From the NCBI GenBank assembly GCA_963816775.1, contig CAWFLX010000020.1:186001-250000 (forward strand): a stretch of DNA of 64,000 bases, given 5' to 3'. Source of the stretch: JAFAXD01 sp963816775 (lineage in GTDB: Bacteria > Pseudomonadota > Alphaproteobacteria > Rhizobiales > Xanthobacteraceae). The notes under the pieces were generated by a model. The model was given only the letters and a program-made list of their open reading frames with translations. It was not told the DNA's origin and searched no databases. Shown here piece after piece: positions 18,002 through 28,584 of the stretch (position 1 is the first letter of the stretch; the number at the start of each line of letters is the position of its first letter). The translations under genes and the position numbers were made by a program.

Positions 18002-19537
18002 ATGAGTGACGACACCCAGGACGAGGTCTTTCGATTGCTCGCCGAGCCGGCAACCCACGGCGGAGCCGCCGTCAAGCGCATCGATACCCATGCGGCCGCG
18101 GTGTTCCTGGCCGGAGACGCCGCCTACAAGGTCAAGCGCGCGGTCAAATTCCCGTTCCTCGATTTCTCGACGCTCGACAAGCGCAAGGCCGCGCTCGAAG
18201 CCGAGATTGCGGCCAACAGCCCGTTCGCGCCCGAACTCTATTGCGAGGTGATCCCGATCGTGCGCCGCAACGGCGCGCTTGCGCTCGGCGGGGACGGCGA
18301 TGTCGTCGAGTGGGCGCTCAAAATGCACCGCTTCGACGAAGAGGAGACGCTCGATCGGCTGGCCGATGCGGGCCGCATCGATGCTCCTCTGATCGAAGCG
18401 CTGGCGCGCGCCGTTGCCTCCGCGCACGCGCGCGCGCCGGTTGTCGATGCGTCACGCTGGATCGCGGCGCTCGGCGACTATATCGAGCAGAACGATACCG
18501 CGATGCGCGAGCGCGCCGATCTATTTGAGCCACACGCTATCGCGTCGCACACCACCGCAAGCCGCGCCGCGCTTGCGCGCGTGCGCCCCCTGCTGCTCGC
18601 GCGCGGGGCCGAGGGCCTCATTCGCCGCGGCCACGGTGATCTGCACCTCGGCAACATCGCGTTGATCGAGGGCCGCCCGATCCCGTTCGACGCGCTCGAG
18701 TTCGATCCGGTCGTGGCCTCCGGCGATGTGCTCTACGACCTCGCCTTCCTGTTGATGGATCTTGTCGAGCGCAAGCTTCCGCAGGCCGCCAACTGCGTGC
18801 TCAACGTTTATCTTGGCGCAACGCGCCATCCCACCGATCTCGATGCTCTGGCGGCGTTGCCGCTGTTCATGTCGCTGCGGGCCGCGATCCGCGCCAAGGT
18901 CACGGCGGCAAGACTCGCCAACAGCGCGTCCGATCGGCGCCAAGCGATCGCAGCGCGGGCCAAGGCCTATTTCGCGCTGGCATGCGATCTGATCGCGCCT
19001 CCGCCGCCTCGCCTGGTGGCGATCGGCGGCCTTTCCGGCACCGGGAAGTCGGTACTGGCGCGCGCGCTCGCACCCGATCTCGCACCATCGCCGGGCGCGG
19101 TGCTGCTGCGCTCCGACGTCGAGCGCAAGGCGATGTTCGGTGTGGCGGAGAATGAGAAGCTGCCGCCGCAGGGCTATGCGGCGGACGTCGGAGAAAAAGT
19201 CTATGCCACGCTCGCCGACAAGGCGCGCCGGGTGTTGGCCGCCGGTCATTCGGCGATCATCGACGCCGTGTTCGCACGCGAGCACGAGCGCACGACGATT
19301 GCCGAACTGGCGCGGACCAACACGTTCGACTTTCGCGGACTGTTTCTGACCGCCGATCTCGCGACACGCGTCGCGCGCGTAGGCAACCGCGTTCACGATG
19401 CGTCGGACGCCGACGCAGCGGTGGCGCAAGCGCAGGAACGCTACGCACTCGGCGCCATGGATTGGATCGAGATCGATGCGTCGGGCACGCTGGAGCAGAC
19501 ACTTGCGCGCACAAGGGCAGCGTTAAACGCGCGATGA
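18002..19537 (+). CDS. fusion of APH-like phosphotransferase and P-loop kinase/ATPase
   Basis: 511 residues from ATG 18002, with GAGGAAGAG upstream. The N-terminal ~340 residues form an aminoglycoside-phosphotransferase-like kinase fold, with the catalytic loop HGDLHLGNI and metal motif FDALEFDP. The C-terminal ~165 residues are a zeta-toxin/AAA_33-type P-loop domain with Walker A GGLSGTGKS. This two-domain arrangement is common in alphaproteobacteria; the substrate is unknown, and aminoglycoside resistance should not be assumed. It is flanked by two repeat elements. Confidence 0.88.
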   Translation: MSDDTQDEVFRLLAEPATHGGAAVKRIDTHAAAVFLAGDAAYKVKRAVKFPFLDFSTLDKRKAALEAEIAANSPFAPELYCEVIPIVRRNGALALGGDGDVVEWALKMHRFDEEETLDRLADAGRIDAPLIEALARAVASAHARAPVVDASRWIAALGDYIEQNDTAMRERADLFEPHAIASHTTASRAALARVRPLLLARGAEGLIRRGHGDLHLGNIALIEGRPIPFDALEFDPVVASGDVLYDLAFLLMDLVERKLPQAANCVLNVYLGATRHPTDLDALAALPLFMSLRAAIRAKVTAARLANSASDRRQAIAARAKAYFALACDLIAPPPPRLVAIGGLSGTGKSVLARALAPDLAPSPGAVLLRSDVERKAMFGVAENEKLPPQGYAADVGEKVYATLADKARRVLAAGHSAIIDAVFAREHERTTIAELARTNTFDFRGLFLTADLATRVARVGNRVHDASDADAAVAQAQERYALGAMDWIEIDASGTLEQTLARTRAALNAR

Positions 19538-19553
19538 TCGCCCGAGCGGGCGA

Positions 19554-19793
19554 TTAGCTCCGCTCTTCCTGGTAGAGACCCCAGGCCGCAATCAACGCGC
19601 TGAGCGATGCGAGCAGGAACAGCACCGAAAGAATGCCTTGCTCCACATTCAGATCCACCACGCGCGCGATGTCGTAGAGCACATAGACACCGAACGTGAA
19701 CGCGAAACCGTAGAGATAGGGCTTGCGCTTGCGCGCAGCCGTGAACGCCAGGGCGGCCACCGCGCCTTCGAGAATGATTGACAGAATGAGCAT
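19554..19793 (-). CDS. small integral membrane protein, unknown function
   Basis: 79 residues from ATG 19793 (GGAG ten bases upstream). Three hydrophobic segments at about residues 2-18, 28-46 and 53-74 are separated by a basic loop (ARKRKPYLYG), with an acidic C-terminus. It converges with the APH-kinase gene, 16 bp between the stops. No family recognised. Confidence 0.7.
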   Translation of the reverse strand: MLILSIILEGAVAALAFTAARKRKPYLYGFAFTFGVYVLYDIARVVDLNVEQGILSVLFLLASLSALIAAWGLYQEERS

Positions 19794-19826
19794 GATAGTT
19801 CTCCGACAGATCCCCCCTGGGGCGTC

Positions 19827-19913
19827 ATGCGCGGGCTTGTCCCGCGCATCCACGCAATGACAGCCAGCGCATCAGCAAACAAAGACGTAAATGGCCGGGA
19901 CAAGCCCGGCCAT
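19827..19913. repeat. paired-hairpin intergenic repeat
   Basis: Two perfect hairpins in opposite orientation: atgcgcggg-cttgt-cccgcgcat (19827-19849) and atggccggg-acaag-cccggccat (19891-19913). Their cores (cgggcttgtcccg and cgggacaagcccg) are reverse complements, so the whole unit can also fold as one long palindrome. This is the style of the '(cgggcttgtcccg)' repeats of Bradyrhizobium-type genomes. A related single hairpin is at 46021-46041. Confidence 0.7.
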
Positions 19914-19939
19914 GATGAACTCATTGCATTGCGAGGAAT

Positions 19940-21859
<1,920 letters not shown>

Positions 21860-22061
21860 CTGTGTCTCTCTGGCGCCCGGCTCATAGGCGGGGCTGCGTG
21901 CATTACGCGATCAACCGGCCGTGTCGTCTGGTCTATTTAGGTACCACGCCGCCGTATGCCAAGCGAAAGGGTAAAATCCTAAAGAATTTGCGCCCCTTTG
22001 GTGAATAGCGGGACCACATGGCAGGCATCTTCCCGGTCATTTGAGGCGGATTCGCGGTTTG

Positions 22062-23072
22062 TTACCGCTTTTTACGGGCCGGAGCACGCTCGACCACGAG
22101 ATGCTCGCGCGCCAGCGTGACCATGGCCCCGGCAAGCGTGCGGCGAAAGCGCCCCTCGCGGTTGGCCGCCAGCGCTGCCATGAATGCCTCAAGTTTACCC
22201 AGTTCGACTGGCCCCTCGTCTCCGACACGCGTAATGGCACGACCCAGAAGGCGCAGCGCGACCTCGGCCGGCAACGCGCTGAACATCGGCGCGTCGATCA
22301 GGATGCTTTCGCGGGGTCCCGATGGGCGCGCCGCAAAGCGCGCGGCCGCGTCGACCACCGCTTCGATGGCGGCGTCGGCGCGGCGCATGCGCAAGGCAAG
22401 GAGCGAGAGCCGCTGCGTGTCGAGGCCCTCCGCTGCCAGCTGCTCGATCAGCGGACGCAGGCGCGAGCGCGCGAACCGCGGATCGCGGTTCGACGGGTCA
22501 TTAACGAATGGCAGGGACTTGGCCGCGAGCGTTGCCAGCAAGCGCGCCTTGGGAACACGCAGGAACGGCCGAACCAGGATCATGTCATCGATCTGCGCGC
22601 TCGCCCGCGCCATGCCGGCGAGCCCGCTGATCCCACTGCCGCGCGCCATCCGAAACAGGATGGTCTCGGCCTGATCGTCCAGCGTGTGGGCGGTGAGCAC
22701 GTGGCGCGCCCCGTGGCGGCGCGCCTCCCGGCGCAACAGATCGTAGCGCGCCTCGCGGGCTTTTTCCTGGATGCCGGTGCGCGGCCCGGAATGCACCCAG
22801 CGCAGCGTTCGGTGCGGCACACCGAGACTTTGCGCCAGCCGTTTGACCGCGGCGGCTTCGCGTCGTGCCTCCGGGCGCAGCCCATGATCAATGGTGACCG
22901 CGACCAGCCCAGGGCCGCGCCGCAGACGTTTGCGCCAGCGCGCGGCGAGCGCCAGCAGTGCGGTCGAATCGGGACCGCCGGAGACTGCGAGCAGCAGTGC
23001 CCGCGCGTCGGCGAGATCGGCAAAAAGAACGTCGGCTTCCGCGTCGGATAGCGGGTATTCAGCAGCCGGCAC
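22062..23072 (-). CDS. tilS: tRNA(Ile)-lysidine synthase TilS
   Basis: 336 residues with the PP-loop AVSGGPDSTALL near the N-terminus and the family HGLR and TLDDQAET motifs. TilS adds lysine to C34 of tRNA(Ile2), changing codon reading from AUG to AUA; it is normally essential. The start overlaps the end of cpoB by 14 bp, which suggests translational coupling in the cpoB-tilS-ftsH end of the Tol-Pal cluster. Confidence 0.95.
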   Translation of the reverse strand: MPAAEYPLSDAEADVLFADLADARALLLAVSGGPDSTALLALAARWRKRLRRGPGLVAVTIDHGLRPEARREAAAVKRLAQSLGVPHRTLRWVHSGPRTGIQEKAREARYDLLRREARRHGARHVLTAHTLDDQAETILFRMARGSGISGLAGMARASAQIDDMILVRPFLRVPKARLLATLAAKSLPFVNDPSNRDPRFARSRLRPLIEQLAAEGLDTQRLSLLALRMRRADAAIEAVVDAAARFAARPSGPRESILIDAPMFSALPAEVALRLLGRAITRVGDEGPVELGKLEAFMAALAANREGRFRRTLAGAMVTLAREHLVVERAPARKKR

Positions 23073-24044
23073 GCTTTTGTTCTCGCTCGGTGGCCTGCTT
23101 CACACTGTTCGACGCGCGCGGATACTTGTTGACGACTTCGCCCAGCGTCGCGCAGGCGAGTTCGCGCTCATGCAGGGCCGCGAGCGACTGGCCGAGGCGC
23201 AGCAACGCATCGGGAGCCTTCGGGTGCTTTTCGTATTTTTTCGACATGTCGAGGAACGCGGTCGCGGCGTCGCGGTAATTCTGGCGCTGGAACATGCTCT
23301 CGCCAAGCCAAAATTGTGCGTCCGCCGCCATCCGATCGCTCGGGTAGCGCTTGAGGAAGTCACGCAGCGTGTCCTCGGCAAGCGCGTAGTCCTTGCGCAG
23401 CAGGTAGCCGTAGCCGAGATCGTAGGTGTCGCGCGGCGTCTGCGTCGGGGGCTGGGTTCCCGCTGCGTTGGGATTGCGCGTCGGCGGCGGCGGGAGCCCA
23501 CTCATCGCCGGCCCGGTCGGCGCCAGCGTCGGGTCGCGCGCGGCCGCACCGGACATGGTCGAGAGATCGAGTGGCGCCCCCGGTTGCCGGCCGCCGGGCA
23601 CGCCGACGTCTTCGTTCGCCACGATGGAGGGCGGGTTGACGGAGCGCCGGGCGGCGACAGCGAACCCATGGCTCGCGCCGAATAGCCGGTGTCGCCGAGC
23701 GCGCGCGGCGCTCCCGGCGCGCCCGGATTCTGGTTCGGATCGAACGCATCACCGCGCCCACCTCCTCCGGGCCCGCTCGGAGGCGGAAGCGCACCGGCCG
23801 ACCGCGGCGGCGGCGCCATCGCCTGTTGACGTGCCCCGCCCTCGTCCTGCAAGCGCCGCAGCTGATTTTCGAGTTGCTGATTGCGAAACTGCAGCTGCTC
23901 GATCTGGCCGGTCAGCGCGCGTATCTGACCTTCGAGCTGATCGAGGCGAACGTAGATGTCGGAGGCCGACGACTGGGCGCCGGCCGGAACCGCGAGTGCG
24001 CAGCACAGCGCGGCGAATGTGAGGATACGAAACACTTGCATCAT
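23059..24044 (-). pseudogene. cpoB: cell division coordinator CpoB (YbgF), split by a frameshift
   Basis: The N-terminal half (ATG 24044 or 24041) encodes a signal peptide ending VPAGAQ and the trimerising coiled coil RLDQLEGQIRALTGQIEQLQ. The C-terminal half, in another frame, has the YbgF TPR domain (DLGYGYLLRKDYALAEDTLR...). The break is near 23639-23641: adding one G after PPGAP gives VNPPSIVANEDV and joins the halves with no loss. CpoB links the Tol-Pal machine to PBP1B during division. As read, the two pieces are 23502..24134 and 23059..23622. Confidence 0.85.
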
Positions 24045-24134
24045 GGAGCACTGCCCGGTCATGGCGTTGAAGCGATCAAACTTAAGTGCGCGGCCCGTCG
24101 AAATTATGACTTGCGGCCTGTGGTCACGCGTCAA

Positions 24135-25313
24135 TCACGCGCACCGACGCCGAGGTCGAAGGTTGCAACACCGCTGAGATCCGTCGGGCGCTGCAGCGCT
24201 TCCGGGTGGCGCAGCGAGCGCACTGTGTCGTTGTAGCCGGCCTGCCAGTGGTCGCTGCATGCTGGCAGCGGAAAACTCGTAGTCCTTGGATTGCTTTTCA
24301 TAGTTCTTGGAGCGGTAGATCAGATGCACGACGCTGTAGACCTTGCGATCGCCGAATGAACGCAGGAGCCTGCCGGCATCGTTGTCGAGCCATTCGGGCG
24401 GCACTTTGTCGAGCGCTTCCGCGAGCGTCCGGCGGACCGTCTGCAGCCGCTTGAAATTGTCGGTGTTGGAGCGAGTGCGGCTTGAATACTGGATCTCCTT
24501 CTCCCGCATGATAACTTCGGCCAAGTCGGTGGGCGCGTCGCCACGCGAACTCCACAGATCGACCTGAAACGCGAGCGTGTCGTGGCGCTCGGCGGTCTCG
24601 CCGCCGCTCGTGACCCACTGCAACGGCGTATTGGAGATCAGGCCGCCGTCCCAATAAAGCTCGCCGTCCACCTCGACCGCCGGAAAGCCCGGCGGCAGTG
24701 CGCCGCTGGCCATGATGTGCTCGACCTTGATGGTACGGGTGGTGGAATCGAAGTAGACGAAATTGCCGCTGCGCACGTTCACGGCGCCGACGCTGAACCG
24801 CATCTTGCCGGCGTTGAGGTAATCGAAATCGATCAGACTTTCGAGCGTGCCGCGCAGCTGGCTCGTGTCGTAGTAGCTGGTCGCCTCGATCGTTCCGGCC
24901 GGAAAGAGGAACGGCGGCGGAACGCGCGTGGTGAAGAATCCGGGCGCGCCCTGGATCAGCGCACCACTGGCCTTGAGTTGATTGAAAAAGCTCCGCGCCT
25001 GATCGCCGCGCCAATATTGTTGCATGAGATCAAGCACGCCGATCCCTGTCGGCGCGGTGATCCCCTCCCAAAACGCCCGCAGCTTCTCGACCCGCTTTTC
25101 GGGCGGGTTGCCGGCGATCAACGCCGCATTGATCGCGCCGATCGAGATACCGGCGATCCAGTCTGGCTCTAGCTTGGCTTCCGACAGCGCCTGATAGACG
25201 CCGCCCTGGTAAGCGCCAAGCGCGCCGCCGCCCTGCAGCACAAGCGCGATGCATTCGAACGGCGGGCGGTCCAGTCCTTTGTGGGACTTCATCATCCGCG
25301 GTTGCTCGTTCAT
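24135..25313 (-). CDS. patatin-like phospholipase, C-terminus frameshifted
   Basis: 392 residues as read, from ATG 25313 (GGAGTTGCCC before it); the longer upstream frame is antisense to the RND gene. The patatin core is complete: oxyanion loop LQGGGALGAYQGG, nucleophile GISIGAINAALI and catalytic Asp in WDGGLISNTPL, followed by the DUF3734-type C-terminal region. After EFSAASMQ near 24254 the frame changes. One base less gives DHWQAGYNDTVRSLRHPEAL... and a TGA at 24133-24131, which looks like the real family ending. It probably hydrolyses lipid acyl esters. Confidence 0.88.
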   Translation of the reverse strand: MNEQPRMMKSHKGLDRPPFECIALVLQGGGALGAYQGGVYQALSEAKLEPDWIAGISIGAINAALIAGNPPEKRVEKLRAFWEGITAPTGIGVLDLMQQYWRGDQARSFFNQLKASGALIQGAPGFFTTRVPPPFLFPAGTIEATSYYDTSQLRGTLESLIDFDYLNAGKMRFSVGAVNVRSGNFVYFDSTTRTIKVEHIMASGALPPGFPAVEVDGELYWDGGLISNTPLQWVTSGGETAERHDTLAFQVDLWSSRGDAPTDLAEVIMREKEIQYSSRTRSNTDNFKRLQTVRRTLAEALDKVPPEWLDNDAGRLLRSFGDRKVYSVVHLIYRSKNYEKQSKDYEFSAASMQRPLAGRLQRHSALAAPPGSAAAPDGSQRCCNLRPRRRCA

Positions 25314-25345
25314 GGGCAACTCCGTCGCTCGTGCGACACTGGGGT

Positions 25346-28300
25346 TTATGCGGGCGCGGCCGTCGCCTCGGGCTTCCTGGGCGTCTTCGCCGCACTGCGC
25401 GCCATCCGCCATTCCTCGAACCGGCGCACCACCACATAAAACGACGGCACGAACAGCACCGCAAGGCACGTTGACGCGAGCATGCCGCTGAACACCGCGA
25501 TACCTATCGAACGGCGTGCGTTGGCACCGGCGCCGGTCGCGATCACGAGCGGAACCACGCCGAGAATAAACGCGAACGACGTCATCAGGATCGGACGAAA
25601 CCGCAGGCGCGCCGCCTCGACCGCCGCCTCGACGATCTCCATGCCTTCGGCCCGTTTTTCGCGCGCATATTCGACGATCAGAATTGCGTTCTTGCTCGCC
25701 AGCGCGATCAGCAGAATGAGGCCGATCTGCGTGTAAAGGTTGTTGGCGATCCCGAGCAAGATCAGCGCGCCGACGGTGCCGAGCAGCGCAAGCGGGACCG
25801 CGAGGATCACCGAGATCGGCTGGAACCAGCTTTCGTATTGGCCGGCGAGCACGAAATACACCAACAAAACCGCGAGTGCGAACACGTAATAGATCTGGTT
25901 GCCGACAATTTTCTCCTGATAGGACATTGCAGTCCACTCGTACCCCATGCCGGGCGGCAGGGTATGATTGGTAATCTGCTCCATGAGATCCATGACCTGG
26001 CCGGAGCTGTAGGCCTGCGCCTGCTGGCCGGAGATCGTAGCGGCCGGATAGAGGTTGTAGAGGCCGATGAGCGCGGGACCCTGCGTATTGCTCATCTCGA
26101 CCAGCGTGCCCAACGGCACCATCTGGCCCGCCGGCGTTCTGATCTTGAAGTCAAGCAGGTCGTTGGGCCGTGCCCGGAAGCGGGACTCGGCCTGCACATA
26201 GACCTGAAACACCTGGCCGAACTTGTTGAACTGCGCCACGTAGCTCGACCCGAGGTAGTCCTCCAGCGCGCTGAACACCTGCCCGACCGTAACACCGAGC
26301 TTCTCGGCCTTGTAGCGATCGACGTTGAGATAGATCTGCGGCGCCGTCGCGCGGAATGACGTGAAGATCCGCTGCACCATCGACTGCGCCGCCGCGTCGG
26401 CGATGACGGTGTTGGTGACGTTCTGCAGCTTGTTGAAATCAACGCTGCCGTCCTTGACCTGGACGATCAAGGTGAAGCCGCCTGCGTTCCCGATGCCCTG
26501 GATCGGCGGCGGCGGGATCACGGTGGTCGCCGCCTCCAGCAACTGCGCGTCGAACTTGGCAGTCAAGGTCTTGAACAGCGAGATCAGATCCTGGCCCTTG
26601 GCTTTCTCTCGCACCGACCAGTCGTCCAGCATCACGTAGGCAACGCCGGCGCTGGGCAGCGTCGCGTTATTGTCGAGCACGGAGATGCCGCTGATCGTGA
26701 TCACGTTCACGACGCCGGGCGTTGCCTTGGCGATGTCGGAAACCTGCGCCAGGGCCCGATTGGTCCGTTCGAGCGATGCGCCATCGGGCATCTGCACATT
26801 GACCATCAGGTAACCCTGGTCTTCGTTGGGAATAAACGCGGTCGGTACCCGCGTCATCCCCCAGAACGCCACGCCGATGAGCGCCAAGGCCACCATCACC
26901 ATGAGCGGGCTCACGCTCACCATGCGGCGAATGAGAGCCGCGTACCAATGTTCGGCGCTGTCATAGACCTTGTTGAAGCCGCGAAAGAAAAAGTTGCGCT
27001 GATCGGGCGGCACCGGGGGGCGCAGCCATAGCGCGCATTGCGTCGGCTTCAGGGTCGCGGCATTGATGGCGCTGATCAGCGCGGTTGCCGCGATGACCAG
27101 GGCAAACTGCTGATACATCTGCCCGGTGAGGCCTGGCATGAAGGCGGCAGGCAGGAACACCGACATCAGCACCAAGGTAATGCCGATGACGGGGCCGAAC
27201 AGCTCGCTCATCGCCTTGACGGCCGCTTCGCGGCCGGACAGGCCGTCTTCCATGTGACGAGCAACGCCTTCCACGATCACGATCGCATCGTCGACCACGA
27301 TGCCGATCGCGAGCACAATGGCGAACAGGGTGGAGAGGTTGACCGTGAAGCCGAGCGCCGCCATGGCGGCAAACGCGCCGATGATGGTGACCGGAACGGT
27401 GGTCGCGGGCACCAGCATCGCCTTCCAGTCCTGCAGAAACACCATGATAACAATCAGAACCAGAATGCCGGCCTCGAACAGCGTAATCCACACCTCCTTG
27501 ATCGAAGCCTGGACGAAGATCGTGGTGTCGTACGGAACGACGTAGGTAAGCCCGGGCGGGAACGCCTTCTTGAGCTCTTCCATCTTGGCGCGGACCTCGC
27601 CGGCGACCGTAATGGCATTGGCGTTCGGCAACAGAAAGATTCCGATGCCGGCGGAGGGTGCATTGTTGAGGTTGAACGCCTGGCTGTAAGTCTGGGCGCC
27701 GATCTCGACGCGGCCGACATCCTTGATACGGGTGAGCGCGCCGGTCTGGCTGTCGATCTTCACCACAATGTTTTCGAAGTCGTCCGGGTCGTTGAAGCGG
27801 CCGGTGACGTCGACCGTATATTGGAAGTTCTGGCCGGTCGCCTGCGGGGGCATGCCGATCATGCCGGCGGAGACTTCCTGGCTTTGATTCTTGATGGCGT
27901 TGATGACGTCGGTCGGGGTGAGTTCGCGCGACTGCAGCTGATTGGGGTCCATCCACACGCGCATCGCGTAAGCGCCGGCGCCGAAGATCGTGACGTTGCC
28001 GATGCCGGGCAGGCGGGCAAGCTCGTTCTCAATATTGATGACGCCGTAGTTGGTCAGAAACAGGCTGTCGTAACGCTTGTCCGGCGACGTCAGGGTCACG
28101 AACTCCAGCACCGAGGTGGCCTTCATCTGGGTGATGACGCCCTGGGCGCCGACCGCTTGCGGCAGTTGCGCGAGCGCCCAGGCAACGCGGTTCTGCACCA
28201 GAACCTGTGCCATGTTGGGATCGGTTCCGATCGCAAAGGTCACGATCAGCTGGTAGCTGCCGTCGCTGGCGCTGGTGGACTGCATGTACAGCATGCCCGC

Positions 28301-28519
28301 CACGCCGTTGACCTGCTGCTCGATCGGGAGCGCGACCGTGTCCATGACGGTCTTCGCGCTCGCGCCCGGATAGCGCGTCGTCACCGAGATCGTCGGCGGG
28401 ACCACATTGGGATATTGCGAGATCGGCAACCGGGCGAGCGAGACGAGGCCGATGAGGACGAATACCATCGCCAGCACGTTGGAAAGAACCGGCCGCTCGA
28501 TGAAGAAACGCGAGAACAT
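25346..28519 (-). CDS. RND multidrug efflux inner-membrane transporter (HAE1/AcrB family), copy 2
   Basis: 1057 residues. It begins MFSRFFIERPVLSNVLAMV, has the TM4 proton-relay pair in IGIVVDDAIVIVEG, and ends in a complete TM12. It is clearly paralogous to the pump at 6891-10061 but more like the AcrB/TtgB/BpeF subgroup in its N-terminal porter (ISQYPNVVPP). The adaptor gene is 65 bp upstream and the patatin gene 32 bp downstream, all on one strand. It pumps hydrophobic compounds with an outer-membrane channel encoded elsewhere. Confidence 0.96.
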   Translation of the reverse strand: MFSRFFIERPVLSNVLAMVFVLIGLVSLARLPISQYPNVVPPTISVTTRYPGASAKTVMDTVALPIEQQVNGVAGMLYMQSTSASDGSYQLIVTFAIGTDPNMAQVLVQNRVAWALAQLPQAVGAQGVITQMKATSVLEFVTLTSPDKRYDSLFLTNYGVINIENELARLPGIGNVTIFGAGAYAMRVWMDPNQLQSRELTPTDVINAIKNQSQEVSAGMIGMPPQATGQNFQYTVDVTGRFNDPDDFENIVVKIDSQTGALTRIKDVGRVEIGAQTYSQAFNLNNAPSAGIGIFLLPNANAITVAGEVRAKMEELKKAFPPGLTYVVPYDTTIFVQASIKEVWITLFEAGILVLIVIMVFLQDWKAMLVPATTVPVTIIGAFAAMAALGFTVNLSTLFAIVLAIGIVVDDAIVIVEGVARHMEDGLSGREAAVKAMSELFGPVIGITLVLMSVFLPAAFMPGLTGQMYQQFALVIAATALISAINAATLKPTQCALWLRPPVPPDQRNFFFRGFNKVYDSAEHWYAALIRRMVSVSPLMVMVALALIGVAFWGMTRVPTAFIPNEDQGYLMVNVQMPDGASLERTNRALAQVSDIAKATPGVVNVITISGISVLDNNATLPSAGVAYVMLDDWSVREKAKGQDLISLFKTLTAKFDAQLLEAATTVIPPPPIQGIGNAGGFTLIVQVKDGSVDFNKLQNVTNTVIADAAAQSMVQRIFTSFRATAPQIYLNVDRYKAEKLGVTVGQVFSALEDYLGSSYVAQFNKFGQVFQVYVQAESRFRARPNDLLDFKIRTPAGQMVPLGTLVEMSNTQGPALIGLYNLYPAATISGQQAQAYSSGQVMDLMEQITNHTLPPGMGYEWTAMSYQEKIVGNQIYYVFALAVLLVYFVLAGQYESWFQPISVILAVPLALLGTVGALILLGIANNLYTQIGLILLIALASKNAILIVEYAREKRAEGMEIVEAAVEAARLRFRPILMTSFAFILGVVPLVIATGAGANARRSIGIAVFSGMLASTCLAVLFVPSFYVVVRRFEEWRMARSAAKTPRKPEATAAPA

Positions 28520-28584
28520 GAGGTTGCCGTAGGTTCGTTTCGCGACGCAAAGGCCTTACTGGTGGAGATCATGCCCCGGCGGAA

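Noticed and set aside
18002..19537. Aminoglycoside resistance gene
   Set aside because: Only the kinase fold is shared. The fusion with a P-loop domain is a common chromosomal protein of unknown substrate.
25314..25937. N-terminal extension of the patatin gene
   Set aside because: This part of the open frame is out of frame with and covered by the RND pump gene on the same strand; the ATG at 25313 has a good ribosome-binding site.
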